A stretch of 64,000 nucleotides of DNA from Eonycteris spelaea (Eukaryota > Chordata > Mammalia > Chiroptera > Pteropodidae): the NCBI GenBank assembly GCA_003508835.1, contig PUFA01000070.1, forward strand, positions 5,642,001 to 5,706,000. The letters run 5' to 3'. Both the position numbers and the translations under genes were made by a program. A model generated the notes under the pieces. It worked only from the letters and a program-made list of their open reading frames with translations. It did no database searches and was not told the origin of the DNA. Within the stretch, counting starts at the first letter, position 1, and each line of letters starts with the position of its first letter. This document shows positions 12,105 through 24,458 of the stretch, piece by piece.

Positions 12105-12960
12105 CATTTATTTTTATTTTTATTCTTTTTCCATTTACACCACAAACTTTGTCTCTGTCTCTACATGGTCTTCAAAATTATGACTTTAATACCTGAATAT
12201 TTCTTTCATGTTCTTTATGTATTACTCAAAAAACATAGACAGTATGTATATATGTATGTGTTTGTGGTTATTATTTGACAATCTGTGATAAGCTTCTTTC
12301 TATTTATGGATATTTTTTCAACCATTCAATTATCTTTATAAATTTTCAGAGGTGACATTCCTGGAACCACATGAACATTTTTTTTTTGTACTTGTTACAT
12401 GTCAGTATATTGCTTGCCTAAAAAGTTTTGCCAAATCAAATTCAACAAGCACTATATTAGTATATTTGTTTACTCATAAAAAGCTTAGTGGAACTCCCCT
12501 CCCCACAACTCAGTATAGTTGAGATGGTATTTTAATTAATTTCATATGCATTTCTAAGTCTAGCAGTGAGAATGAACCATTTTCACCTTTACAGTATTTG
12601 TATTTACTTGGTTGCTAATGATCTATTCATAATTCTTGCCTTCATATCTCTTGGGTGTCTTGATATTTTTCTCATAAATCTGAATGTAATCTATACATAA
12701 TACATTCATTAATTCGTTGTCATGCATAATCACCTACATTTATGAGTCTTTTGCTTTCCTGTATGACTCCGTTTTGCTGGTTTTCATTGTAAAGGTGCTT
12801 CTATAATTTTGAAACTGCCAATCTTTTATGACTTTTTAATTTTTTCCAAAGCTGAGAGAATTATCACTGGTCTTCAAGTATAAAAAAAAATATTTTACTG
12901 TATTTTTCTGCCAACTTTTTATAATTTGTATTTGTATTTATTTCAACATTTTAACACACT
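12105..12960 (-). mobile_element. L1ME-like 3' part (antisense)
   Basis: On the plus strand the order follows the reverse complement of an old L1 from 3' UTR into ORF2: GTTTTGCCAAATCAAATTC, GATGGTATTTTAATTAATTT, TGCATTTCTAAGTCTAGCAG, TGAACCATTTTCACC, then CAATCTTTTATGACTTTT and CTTCAAGTATAAAAA. Heavily diverged with many small gaps; about 850 bp. Ends are approximate. Confidence 0.65.
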
Positions 12961-13649
12961 GATGACTACTTTTGGAATATAACCAGTGAGAACCTGGAGT
13001 ACTGGGTCCCCTATTGCTTGTAAGTGAGAGAGTGGGCACTATCAGGGTACTGTTGAAAAAGAGAGTATCACTATAGCTGTTTTTTGGGGGGTCAGGATAT
13101 TTGCCATCTTGGCTGCAGGTAAAAAGTGCGTTGTAATACGCATCAACTGACACAAATGTTTATTCAGATGTGGAGAGTACTTCTCAAACTACTCTCAGGA
13201 AAAATATCTAACCTACCCAATCATTAGGGGATGGCTTTGGCCCTAATGAGAGATCAGGAAGAAGCCTTGGCTCCTATGGGCAAAAATGCTGAACAGAAAG
13301 TTGATAACTTGAGATAATGAGAGACATTGAGTATTAAGTAGGGAAGACAGAGAAAAAATGAAACAGACCTAACTCAAGTCCTCCAGCAAGGGAGATTCAA
13401 GGAGACAAAATTTCTATATCAAACAGCATGCATAACCCGTGCATTTGCAAAACCTGATGGTTACTCGTATTTCCTTGGTATTTAAAAAATTATATTTCTT
13501 ATTTGAAGAACATACCTCATCATATACAAGACTCTTTCATGGAATTGGGTAATTTCTCAGGCTTTCCATTTTCTAGTATAAACAAATTAAAATGAATGCA
13601 GAAATATCAAGGTTTTAAAAATATTTAAAGTGGTTTCACCCCAGATTAT
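12961..13649. other. Unassigned sequence
   Basis: No family recognised. Contains a short G-run (GGGGGG) near 13085. Confidence 0.4.
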
Positions 13650-14295
13650 TTTTCGAAATATGAAAATTCTCTGCAATGGTTCACTCTTAAATTACATACT
13701 GTTTGCCATCACAGGTTGTGCAAGTTACCAATTTATAAACTCTCAGCTCAAAACCCAGCCCTTTCTTCCCTGCTTTGTGATACAGAAGCTGGACTTTTGT
13801 CAGCAGTGCCTCTCGGTTTCCAGCGAGCACAATGTTCACTGTATTGGCATAGAGGGTGCTGGAAGAACCATGCTTGAGGCAAGAGCTTCTCTTCCTCCAT
13901 GTTTCTCGTTTCCTTCTTGGACAAATGGCATGGCTGCCTGGACCACAGCTGCCAGTTTGGTTTTTCTCTGCTGAATGATAGACAGGCTAAGTGGTACACA
14001 CAGTCCAGAGGTTTGGTACCCCAGCCCGCTGTTTTCTGCCCTCCAGCCCCAGCCTACAGCCTTCAGCAGACTTCTCTGACATCCAGTAGACCACAGCCCC
14101 AACTCTTCAAAGAGGTCTGGATCTCAGCCTGGTGAAGTGGGGCTCCCACAGACTTTTTCCTTCCCTGTGAGCTCCTTTTAAGCCTGGAGTTAGGGGTGCC
14201 TCCCTATCCCTCTTTTCCTGTAGTTCTTCAGAGTTTTCCGAATCCCTTATTAATGTCCTATTTTTAGTTAACAATTCTTTATGTTAAACTTCCAT
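13650..14295 (+). mobile_element. Probable ancient LTR-like interspersed repeat, family unnamed
   Basis: A comparatively GC-rich block with phrases I have the impression of seeing as a dispersed mammalian repeat: TTTGTGATACAGAAGCTGGA, GCTGAATGATAGACAGGC, CAACTCTTCAAAGAGGTCTG, GTGGGGCTCCCACAGACTTT, TTAAACTTCCATGTTCAAAT. It looks like an LTR or LTR-proximal segment of an old endogenous retrovirus-related element, but I cannot name it safely. A 114-codon frame (13630-13974) and overlapping minus frames lie inside and show no domain, so I do not call a gene. Confidence 0.35.
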
Positions 14296-14309
14296 GTTCA
14301 AATAACTGT

Positions 14310-14510
14310 TTATTAACTTGGTTACAGGTTATTTAAATTTTGTGTCTTGGTTTCTCTATTTGTAGGTGGAAAATAATGGCAATTTCATAGCATTATTTTG
14401 AAAATTACATGGAAAATGCATCTAAAACACTGTGCAGTTCTTTGGCATATATTCAGTAAACTTTAATTACTGTTTTGCTATTATTGTTGTTATTATTATT
14501 ATTGATGATG
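14310..14510 (+). mobile_element. MIR SINE (sense) with (TTA)n tail
   Basis: GGTTTCTCTATTTGTAGG TGGAAAATAATGG, then CATAGCATTATTTTGAAAATT, ACACTGTGCAGTTC and TCAGTAAACTTTAATTACTG correspond in order to the MIR core and 3' part. They are followed by an ATT/TTG-rich tail (about 14478-14505), typical of MIR ends. Confidence 0.7.
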
Positions 14511-15904
14511 ATAAGTACCTCAAGAATGCTTCAGTTAAGACCTTTAGAGTGTCAATACATTCTGTTGCATTTCTTTTTTTCCTTCCTCACTTTCTCCTTC
14601 CCAACCTCATTTATAGAACATAAGTTCTATTATTTGCTCCTAATTTTAATCTTAGTTGTTCATGAACTCTTCTGTGAACCAGGTCTTGGAGAGTTAAAAG
14701 GACTCTCTCTCAGCAAAGAGAAGGACACCATCTTTTTCTTGCAGCCATCCTAATTATGAATGGCTTCTTCAGATCTTCAATGATCGCAGTTAAGATAAAA
14801 ACTTCCACTTTCTGTGATTTCAAATTGTTTTCTCTTTTCCAATGATTGTTCCTTCTCTATCATTGTGAAGGCTAAAGTTGAATACCATCATCAATTCTTT
14901 AATTTACAAACTATGCCTCTAAAATTGATTTAAAACTTTTTATCTTTTTTATCTTTTTTTTTTTAACTGGATGGTAATACATGGCAATAGTTTCCCTCTT
15001 TACTACTGTGATAGAACGTCAAAAACATTTTTTAATTGACCAAATATTTTTGAGCTTTGAGGTGCCACAAACCTGGTAGAAAAGCTGCCTTTGAAATGTT
15101 TATAGCTTACTGACAGATTAATCAATCATCTGTGGTCCTTCAAGGAGAGGAATCATTGACAAAAGTCTGCAGGAATCAGTCTTTCCAATGGAAACAACCA
15201 GGTGACCAGATGCTATGTCTGGAAGAGTTTTAGAGTCAATCCACTAAATTGACCCATACCTCATTTTCTCAGCATCTCTTTCTGTCTCACAGTTTATGTT
15301 TCTTCGTTTACTTCCTTTTTAAAAAATCATTTCTTGTAGGTTTATTTTATGCTTTTCTGTTCAGAATTTTGCAAGTTGCTGCAGTAGTTTATTCCTTTTA
15401 TGCTGAATTTTGCATTTTAGAACTGCCCTATGTGCAAATATAAAAGAGTCTGTCCCAGGGAGAGAAAAATTAATTATTAATGATACACAAAGGAAAAGAT
15501 ATTTAGGACAGTTTTATAAGTGTAGAGATCTGGCTCTGCTTCAATTGCCAGCATCATGGTCCCAGACCTAAGAACATTAAACCAGTTTGCCACTTAATAA
15601 ACAGAATAAGTGTAAGCATCTTAACTTGAAGTACTTGAAATGTAAAACTGAAATAACTTGCAATGAAAATTTAATGACTAGGTCCATTTATGAAGTGGAA
15701 CGCTTTCTTTCTCTTTCCTTTCTCTTTTCCTGCCTATCTCGCCTTTCATTTCTTATTCCCTTTTCTCTTGCCGTATGTATGTTACAAATACTATCTCATA
15801 TGAGAAAGAAAAGAACTATATAAAGTCATTAACTGAGATCAACTTGCATATTTCCAGAAAACTGATGTTTCCTTTAGATTATAGTTATTACTGCTTATTA
15901 GTTA
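14511..15904. other. Unassigned AT-rich sequence
   Basis: No repeat family recognised. Frames at 15249-15443 and 15587-15823 are low-complexity hydrophobic translations of T-rich sequence. Confidence 0.4.
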
Positions 15905-15915
15905 AAAAGAAAGAA

Positions 15916-15971
<56 letters not shown>

Positions 15972-15973
15972 AA
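15905..15973. repeat. (GAAA)n tetranucleotide microsatellite
   Basis: About 16 GAAA units, with one early interruption (AAAGAAAAGAAAG). Its uniformity suggests recent length change. The poly-KE frame across it is an artefact. Confidence 0.97.
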
Positions 15974-17564
15974 CTAAACTGTACACTCTCCTATTTCTTA
16001 ACTAAGGCCTATCTTTAGTTTTAACTTTATGAAATGACAGTATTAGGGACATGTGGAGTCAAAATAAACAAGGTTTATTCAGATTTTTAGGGAATAATAC
16101 ATAAATAATCTTTATATGTTGGTATTTAACACATGTCTGTACCCACTCTAAATTTCATTTCATAGTATATTGGTTATACACTTTGGGGGATTTGAGTGAT
16201 CACTGCATAATTTACCTTGATTTTAATGACCTGCTCTCATTAATTTTTACTTTTTCCTTTGTTTTCTATTATAGTTCCTTTGACTCACTGTTCTGTGCTG
16301 TGGATTCTTATTCTCTTTTCCCCTTTGTACATAAGAGTTCGTTTACTTTCCCACATTTCTCTCCTCTTGTTTCTACTCTCTTTCCCCTTGGGATTTTTCA
16401 GTGGATGAGTGTGTATCATATCCCTATAATATTTAATTGCAAATTTAAGCATGTCTATCTCTGAGGTATGAGACAAAAAAACCGAAATCCTGACAGACTT
16501 GTCCATGTGGAATTGGTCTCAACGTAGTATTTCCATATCAGATCTTTTTTAATTAAAGGAATCAATAGCTCCTGTTTTTGGTGTGGTTAGTAGAGATGAA
16601 GTGATGGGAATTCTGATTTTAATCAGTTCTCCTTCATTTCTACTTTAGATGATAGACATTCTTTATTTGACTTCAAGGTTATTTTCTCTTTGACTGAAAG
16701 AATTGTGAGACTACTTTGCCTTTCTTACTGTTTCCAGAAGAGATTAAAAAGAAAATAAAAGGAAAAGGAAGAAAATAATAAGAAAGGCTACAACTGATTT
16801 CTTTTCTGGAGATGTGATACATAATGTGAGAAGGCTATATAGTTAATTTTCTTACAATATTAGGATATTATACATAATGTGAAAACAAAAGGAACAGAGT
16901 TTTTTTTTGTCTCCATGTCATATATTTTCTTTAGTTCTATTTCATGCTGATTTAGAAGAGAAGAATAATCCTGCCATTGATTCCACACCTCCTTTTCTGA
17001 AAGTAAGTATTGCCAGTTACAGAGTATCCTAAAGTCTTTAGAAGCTTAACATGGAATGTGTGGCCTATAACTTTCATAAGACATCCCAAGACAGAAGAGG
17101 GTAGTCTGGACAAATGCAATTAGATAAATGTTAACAAAAATATTCCTAATCTCTGTGCTTGACTTCTCATTAAAACTTTGTCCTCTCTTTGTTACTCTGG
17201 GTTTCATATTTGCCCCTTCTCATATTTGTTGCTATAGTTAGGTATAATTTGAATTAATATAGGTCTTAGATTTCATTCCAAACTATAGACTTGAGCATGC
17301 CAGCTCTATTTACTCAAACATCTGAGATATATCAGATTGCTTTTATGTCTACTACTCCAGTGTGGACTCAGAAAATTGTGAGGGAACCCAATCAAATACC
17401 TGGTAAAAAACAGGAAGGGATATGTTGTTCAATTCAGAAAAAAAATTCCCTCTGTGTAAACCTATGGGAAACATGGTTTATGTAAGGCAGCTCTGCTGTC
17501 CAAATAGTATACATTTTTAATAATATAGTTCTTAAAAAAATACCTTTTTTCCATTCTAGCATCT
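15974..17564. other. Unassigned AT-rich sequence
   Basis: No named family recognised. Small frames at 16183-16506 on both strands are T-rich or A-rich translations without domain. Confidence 0.4.
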
Positions 17565-17670
17565 TCTCTCATTTAGTAAATATTTAATAAGTTTCTAGTA
17601 AATACCATGCACTGTGCAAAGTAATACATACACAGTGGTGAACTAAACAGCTAAAATTTTTACTTCATTA
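17565..17670 (-). mobile_element. L2 LINE 3'-end fragment (antisense)
   Basis: CATTTAGTAAATATTTAATAAG, then AATACCATGCACTGTGC and CACAGTGGTGAACTAAAC match the reverse complement of the L2 3' end. Confidence 0.45.
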
Positions 17671-17819
17671 GTGCTTTTGTTTTCTTCTTATGAGCTCTTC
17701 TTTCTATCCTAATTGATGATAGCTAGAGAATTATTGGATATATAGAATTTTGTTCTAACAGCACTGGCCATAAATTATAATTAAATAATTCATTGCATAA
17801 TTAGGAGTTTTGCATTTCT

Positions 17820-17955
17820 ATCTCCTGGTAAAATGCTGAGTTTGTGTAGATAAGACATCAGTCTTTACTTCCTCTGAATCCTCACTTGTTAGCCCATTGC
17901 CTTGAAAACAGTAGTTTTCAACAAATTCATGGTGAATGACTAGATGAATCCTTCA
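17820..17955 (+). mobile_element. L2 LINE 3'-end fragment (sense)
   Basis: Resembles the L2 3' end (GTTTTCAACAAATTCATGG TGAATGACTAGATGAATCC), strongly diverged. Confidence 0.35.
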
Positions 17956-18434
17956 CCCTATCATTAATGAGGCTTGAACTCATGATCAGCATAAAAACCT
18001 GCTAAAGCAATGCTGTTATCTAATCCACTGTACAGAAATGGCACTTGGATATTCTTCAAAGCAATGTCTAGTCAGTATAAGCTTTAATCTGATGACCAAA
18101 TGGTAAAATCTTGGCCAATATTCCATTATTAAAATTGTTAAAACTGAGTTCCAAAGAGAGCAGTAAAAACAGGCTTTATTGCTTTTAACCCAGTAAGCCT
18201 TATCACATGTAAAACAGATTCGACAGATGCACCTCCTGAGAAAGATAACACCCCTAATTTAAAGGAAGCTAAAGGTTTTCATCACTCATTGTACCATCAA
18301 GGTGCTGTATTTTCTGGGAGACAGAGAATACAACAAGAGGATGTTGAATCTTGTTTAAACTCTCTGTAGGACCCTGAAAAGCTGGTTTTGCCTTGTCTAA
18401 TCAGAGAAATTTTATTAGCACTGCAGTAGAGATA
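17956..18434. other. Unassigned sequence
   Basis: Nothing recognised. Confidence 0.4.
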
Positions 18435-18800
18435 ATAATGGTCCCCCCAAAATTCTAAGTTCTAATCTCTAGAACCTTTTAATATGTTGAGTTACACTGT
18501 GAAGGGGAGTTAAGGTGTCAGATGGAATTAAGGTTGCTAATCAACTGAATTGGAGATGGAGAGATTTTTCTGGATTGTCAGGTGGGCTCAATGTCATCAT
18601 AAGGACTCTCATTACTGAAAGAAAGATGCAAAGGAAAGAGAATCAGAGATGGAAGTGTGACAAGGACTCAGCTCACTGTTGCTAATTTTGAAAATGAAGG
18701 AATGGGGCCATGAGCTAAAGAATAGGGGTAATCTCTAGAGGCTAGAAAAGGTAAGGAAACGTATTCTCACCTAGAACCACCAGAATAAACATAGAATATG
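18435..18800 (+). mobile_element. MLT1-like LTR fragment (ERVL-MaLR)
   Basis: AATGGTCCCCCCAAAATTCT, TAATCTCTAGAACCTTTTAA, ATATGTTGAGTTACACTGTG, GTCAGGTGGGCTCAATGTCA, TCATAAGGACTCTCATTACTG, GGGGCCATGAGC and AAGGTAAGGAAACG follow the order of a MaLR-type LTR. The 3' end appears truncated: the usual terminal phrase ending in AATACA is absent. Confidence 0.65.
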
Positions 18801-18849
18801 ACTAAACCAACCCTCCAGCCTCTGTTCTTCTAATGGTATTTCCTGAATA

Positions 18850-18975
18850 TGTTTAATATAGCACTTTTCATAATTTTTTTCCAATGTTTGTCTCCCTGAT
18901 TAGACTGTGAGCAACTTGAAAGAAGGCATCATTTATTACTGCTTCCCTGGCACCTAGTACAGTGCTTGACATGAT
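18850..18975 (+). mobile_element. L2 LINE 3'-end fragment (sense)
   Basis: TTTGTCTCCCTGATTAGACTG, TGAGCAACTTGAAAGAAGGC and CCTGGCACCTAGTACAGTGC are the characteristic L2 3' region in sense orientation. Confidence 0.6.
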
Positions 18976-18999
18976 GTACGTACCAATCACTGTTTGCTA

Positions 19000-19220
19000 A
19001 ATAATGCCAAACTGCGCGGTACAGATCATATTGGTGCTTCAGAGAATGGGAAGATTGATATGAGTTAGAGTGCTAACAGAAAGCTTCATGAAGAGGAGCT
19101 TGAGGAGGCTCTTGAAGGAAGTAGGTGAACATGTCTGCCACCAAACTATGTAAATAAAGGAAATGAGGTGGCATGAGCTAGGCTATTGCAGGGAAGACAT
19201 GAAGGACAAAAGTATAAGAG
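19000..19220 (-). mobile_element. L2-like fragment (antisense)
   Basis: AAGCTTCATGAAGAGGAGCTTG, GAGGCTCTTGAAGG and ATGAGCTAGGCTATTGCAGG resemble the reverse complement of internal L2 sequence. It lies immediately beside a sense L2 piece. Confidence 0.45.
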
Positions 19221-19855
19221 AGTTAATGCTGAGAATATAAGGGTTTGCTACAGAGAGCACAAAGGTACTTAATATCGATACTATTTGAATTACTTAGTAT
19301 TTCTTGTGCCAAAAAGACTATTTTGCTTGCCCTTCTGACTCTTCTGAAGTCTTCCTTTTTTACTTTTCTGCAAGCTCTGCATTATTAAATATTTGAGTAC
19401 ATGCTCAAATTATGTATATCAATTCTATTTCAGCTTATCTCATTTGGAAGAAAATATTCCTCATTGAAAACTAATTCAGTGATTCAATTACGGCTATATT
19501 CCTTTAGTTCTTTTTAGGTGAATTCTTAAAAATTTGGGTAAAACATAATGCTGTTTCAGTATTTTTAAATGCTTTGAGAATTAAAAAAATAAAAAATAGA
19601 GAAAATTATAACCAAAGATGTTTTGAGGTTCACATAATTGCAGTTAAAACTTTTAGTATGTTAAGAATTAAGATATAGCTACAGTTGTGTCTATTTTGTT
19701 GATAGGCATTTCATTAATACTGAATACCAACACTTTTAACATTTGCAAGTATTATGTGTATAGTGGGGGTATTAGATTTTTTTTTTTTTTTACCATTTCC
19801 AGGGTTAAAAAATAACAAAATACAGCAAACTTAAATACACTTCTTTCTTTGTCTT
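19221..19855. other. Unassigned AT-rich sequence with a poly-T tract
   Basis: A T-run of about 14 at roughly 19778-19791; otherwise nothing recognised. Confidence 0.4.
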
Positions 19856-20215
19856 GTGCTTATCAATGTCTGAACCTACCACACTCTTTCTCACACTGAG
19901 GCATCTGCCAGAACTTTCTCCCTCCTTTCTGTACACTAACTCCTACCCCTCCTTTGATTCTCAGCTTAAACATCACTTTCCCTCAGAAGCCATTCCTCAA
20001 ACACTATATTCCCTCTCTCATTAAAAGCTTGAATAGCCAAGGAGCCTGTCATGCATTCTGAGCTTATGACTAAAATAGCAAATATTACATTGTATGTTGT
20101 AATTGCTGGTTTCCTTGTACGTACACTCAAGTAATATTCATTTTTATGCCCTCAGCATCCAGTACCTTTCCAGGATCTAGTATAACTAATGAATAAGAAT
20201 TGGTTGAGCATATTT
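19856..20215 (+). mobile_element. L2 LINE 3' end (sense)
   Basis: CAGCTTAAACATCACTTTCC, CAGAAGCCATTCCTCAAACA, then TTATGCCCTCAGCATCCAG and CTAATGAATAAGAATTGG reproduce the order of the L2 3' region up to its terminal 'AATAAAT..TTG' phrase. Confidence 0.65.
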
Positions 20216-21094
20216 TGCTACACAGAAAGATGAAATTCAGACTAATTTATTGGTTTAGGACATAATACTATGCCCGTTATATCACATTTGTATTCTTTTC
20301 TTCTAGATTTTAAAAATATTTTTATATTATATACATTTATCGTGAAAATTATCTCAAATATAAAGGTATTTAAAAATGCTTATTATATGTAACACTATAA
20401 CTCAATAAGCTATAAAATGAGAAATGTACTATATTCTATCTAGAAATGTCCCCAAAAGAGTTAACAAAAATTGTAATTTGCTTCCATTCCACGTTCTTTT
20501 CCCTCATATATATATTGAAAAAATTATTAGCATGCGGGAAGTTAGAATAAAGAATAAGACTAAAAAGTAAAGAACTTAGAATAAAGTACTATTTATGAAT
20601 TGTAAAGACATGGGATACATTTTGGATTAAGAACTATCTCAAGCCACTGTAGCATGTTTCTAGCCACTGAAGCATGTTTGGTAGTTTCCTGAATTATTCA
20701 GGCTCAAACTTAAATAGTGTAACTAGTTAAGGTACAACTACGTTTGTACAACTAAGTTTGAATCAGATAGCTTATTTCATATTTTCAAAACTCATTCTTG
20801 AATAAAAACATGCAGAACTGAGAGGAAGAAAATGAAAAGTTTGCTGATGTTCTGAAAGAATACTTAAATAAATAAAAATATATACTTCTTTTTTTGGAAA
20901 TAACTATTGAGTAAAGTATGAATTTATAGTAAAGCCAAAATTTTATCTAAACAAATTTGTCAATTAAATGTAATTATAATCAAATGTCCACTAGACTTTT
21001 TAGGAATTTAACAAAATGTTTACATAGCAAAATTCATGTGATAGTATTTTTAAAAATTATAATAAAGAGTAATGATAGAGTTTTTCAATTATAT
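20216..21094. other. Unassigned AT-rich sequence with two short tandem duplications
   Basis: Two neighbouring duplications: AGCCACTGTAGCATGTTT repeated with one change (20642-20659 and 20662-20679), and GTACAACTACGTTT repeated with one change (20732-20745 and 20746-20759). No named family. Confidence 0.5.
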
Positions 21095-21330
21095 TATAGG
21101 TTCTTTTTATAAAGCTACAGAAATTAAAGCAGTGTGGTAGCAGTACACATGAAGATGGATCAATTATGGGAATTAATAAGATAAAGATAACATTTCAAAT
21201 CAATGGACGAAAAGATGTGTCATTCAATAAATGGTGCTCCAACAACTAATTAATCTTTGGGAAAATAAACTAAAGTTTTATTCCAACCTCAATTCTTATA
21301 CCAAAATAAGTATCAGGTAGAAAAATGGTA
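21095..21330 (+). mobile_element. L1 ORF2 fragment (sense)
   Basis: AAAGCTACAGAAATTAAAGCAG, TGTGGTAGCAGTACACATGA, CATTCAATAAATGGTGCTCC and CAACAACTAATTAATC follow the L1 ORF2 region between the reverse-transcriptase and C-terminal domains. Short, diverged, not open. Confidence 0.65.
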
Positions 21331-21419
21331 TGATTATTTTTATTAAATTTTATATTTAAGGTTTTATTTTAATTCTTATATCAAATTGCACTTGAATTTT
21401 GTATTCAAATTCTCATCTT

Positions 21420-22380
21420 TATCTGCAGAATTACCAGTATTAATGGCCTGATCCATATACTATTTCCTCCTGCTTATTTAAATATACACAAATATACAGA
21501 CCCACACAAATGATACTCTTATTTTTGCAATTGTTTGTTTCTATTAAAATAAGACCATTCAGTACACATTATATTGCAACTTCTTTTTCCTTTTAACAGT
21601 ATATGTTGGGCATTCTTTCACCTGAATTATACTGACTAGACATACTTTTTAATAACTTCATTACTTCATTGAATAAAAGCAACACCATTGATACAATCAT
21701 TTACCTATTGTTGTCCATTTTGGTTGTTTTTTGTATTAATTTTTCCTATTCATGTGTGTGTGTGTGTTGTGTGTGTGTGTGTATTCTTATATATTAATTT
21801 TTTATTTCTGTGGAATGCGCTCCAAACAGTAGATTCAAGTTTCATTCATTTTTAATAGATATTACCAGACTAGTCTCCAAACATTTGTAGCAATTTACGC
21901 TTTGACTTACAATAAATTAGGATATACATTTATCCATGTTCTTAGTAGCACTGGATGTTGTATATTAAATTTCTGCCAACATAACAGTTTAAAAATAGCA
22001 CGTTATTGTTCCTTTTATTTGCATTTGCCCAGGCTATGAATAAACTTGGGAATTCATACATTCATTGAATATTTGGATTTCTACTTCTATAACATTCTTA
22101 CTCATATCATTGTTGATTTTTCTTTAGGTTGTATTTTTCCTCTCAATCTATAGCCATTTGCTGGTGATAGGAGTGTTGACTTTTATCTGTCTCATATTTT
22201 GCCAATATTTTTCTCAATTTATCACGTCTTTGAATTTTGTTCATAATCTATTCATCATACCTTTTTTATTTCTTTGAATGTAATCAAATATGTCTATATT
22301 TTGTCTTTATATAGCTCAGTTTGTTATTTTTGCAGGAAGAGTTGTATCATTCCAAATTTATACTAATAATCTAACTTTTC
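21420..22380 (-). mobile_element. L1ME-like 3' part (antisense)
   Basis: The plus strand follows the reverse complement of an L1ME 3' end and ORF2 C-terminus: TTGGGCATTCTTTCACCTG, CATTTACCTATTGTTGTCC, TTTCTGTGGAATGCG, ATTACCAGACTAGTCTCC, TAGCAATTTACGC. Interrupted by a TG microsatellite at 21753-21782. Boundaries approximate. Confidence 0.65.
21753..21782. repeat. (TG)n microsatellite, interrupted once
   Basis: Two TG runs separated by a TT step (TGTGTTGTGTG), embedded in the antisense L1ME piece. Confidence 0.93.
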
Positions 22381-24420
22381 TTCTAATATAAGAGACCTCA
22401 GTGAAACCAATAATTATGTCAATGATTAAATAATTGCCTCATTCCTTCAATTAGAAGAAAAACAAATGAACTAAGAAGTCTTTTAATTAGAAGTTAATTC
22501 AATTTATATTAATTTTATTTTTAATACATTTGCATGCTATAAAACACCCTTATTAATGATATTGTAACCTGAGCACAATAGTATTCTGATAAATGTTCAT
22601 AACAATAATTCCTCAAGATAGCATCTTATTCTTTAATCCTATGGAAATAATTTTTTCAATAACATTCAGACTTTCTACCATTTTATTAATTGTTGAGTTG
22701 ATCAATTCTCAAAGGCTAATACATAAACATTGACAATTAATTTGTAGGGAGATAAACAGAGAGATGCAAATAAATACTCTAGAAAAGGCTGTAGGAATTT
22801 AAGAGAGCAAGCTTTGAATTTCTGCCACTTACTGCTTTGTGTATAAAAAAGGGTTCTTTAATTTTATACTGCGGATATTTAAACATAGTTTCTCTGAGAT
22901 CAGCCATTCAAGAGTTTCACAGGATTCATTTTAAATGAGAGCACCCTTGTTTTAGCTCTTCTAGATCTAGGCCACAGCTGTCAACTCAGTTACAATTTGG
23001 CACTTTTTTACTTTTCATGTTGTGCTTCTCTTAATTCTTAAAATATTATCTGTTTTAAACTAACATAGGCAGTGCTAGGCATAAAGTATTTAACGAATAG
23101 CTTCTACCCTACTTCTAAAGACTATGGAGAATGTTATTTTCTGCAAAATTAAAAAAAAAATTAGTATATCAGGATGTTCATAGCTCAATAAAAGGTGGTT
23201 GACATAGCAGAAAATTAGTGGCTGTGGGTTCTATTTGCACTGATAAGATGCTCCTATTTGGTTTGCTGAGGCAGAGACTGGAGTTTCAGGATGTGATGAA
23301 TTGAGAGCTAGAGGTTTAGAATGAAGTAGGCAGGGCTGAGTGAATGCATTTCTAAGTCTTGAAGTTCAGCGAGGTTCAGAGACATGACAGAGAAGTCATC
23401 CACAAGAAAGTCGAGAAAGCATTAGGTTGTAAATCTCCCAAATACTGCAAAATCTTAAAATACAAGTGCCCAGAGAAGAGTAGAAATCTAATCTACTTAA
23501 TAGAATTCTTAAAACAAACAAAAACAAAACAAAACAAACCCCCTGGTATTCAGGGACACACTGCTGATGAAGGAGATCATAAATAGGGCCACCAGGCAAA
23601 ATAAAAGGCAAATACTTAGAACAGAATTTGCCCAAAGGTATATGAACGCTCTTCCATGGTGGAGAGCTGACCAAAAAAAAAATGACCTTGCTCAACGGTA
23701 ACTAATCTGTTTTGCTTCAACTTAGGAGACAGTCATGGGAATTTATATAATTTTTGGTGAGGCAGAATCCAGTTTACAAATGTGGCCTGGTGCTTAGAGC
23801 CAGAGGTAAGAAAGTAGCAGTAACTCAGTGGAGGGAAGAATAAATATATAAGAACAGCTTGCTATTCATCAATTAATTCTGATAGTAGTTCCTTAGAAAG
23901 TTATTGCACCTATAATAAAAGTACATTCAATTGTTCTTCCTTTAATGGGAACATTTCCAAAGAATATCTGATTTAAAGATGATGAGGTAAAGTTGGCATT
24001 TCTTACTATCTTTCCTAAGGATTATCCAAAAGCAACAAGAAATCCCAAACAAAATTAACAGACTGATTTTTGTGAAACCAGGAGACAACTGAATCCACAA
24101 AATAGGAACTAGATAGGAGGGCTGACAAAGCCTGGGAGGATTGAGCAGGAGAGCATGTGGGCGGAAGAGGAAAAAGGATACCACCTCTGTAGGCCTCCAG
24201 AAGAACTGGTGCACGTGGTTCTGGAATCTTTTGTTCACAACAGCATGAGCAAGTTGCTTGCTTGCTCTTGTAGTTGAAATTCCCCAGAACTAAGTTAAAT
24301 TTCTAAAAGCAGATGAGAAAGGTTTTTTTGCAAAACACAAGCCCTATCCGTAGGATTCCATCTACCTCTTTCGCAATGGGGAGAAGAGTTTCGGTATTGA
24401 GCATAGCTTCACAGTGGAGG

Positions 24421-24422
<2 letters not shown>
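22381..24422. other. Unassigned AT-rich sequence
   Basis: No repeat family recognised over about 2 kb. Frames on opposite strands at 23359-23695 overlap an A-rich (AAAAC)n-like stretch near 23512-23537 and look spurious. Confidence 0.4.

Positions 24423-24457
<35 letters not shown>
24423..24457. repeat. (CA)n microsatellite
   Basis: About 17 uninterrupted AC units. Confidence 0.97.

Positions 24458-24458
<1 letters not shown>

Noticed and set aside
13630..13974. 114-codon plus-strand frame with an N-terminal Met
   Set aside because: No signal peptide, domain or codon signal. It overlaps open frames on the other strand and lies in a probable ancient repeat.
15775..16005. Lys-Glu repeat frame
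   Set aside because: Direct translation of the (GAAA)n microsatellite.
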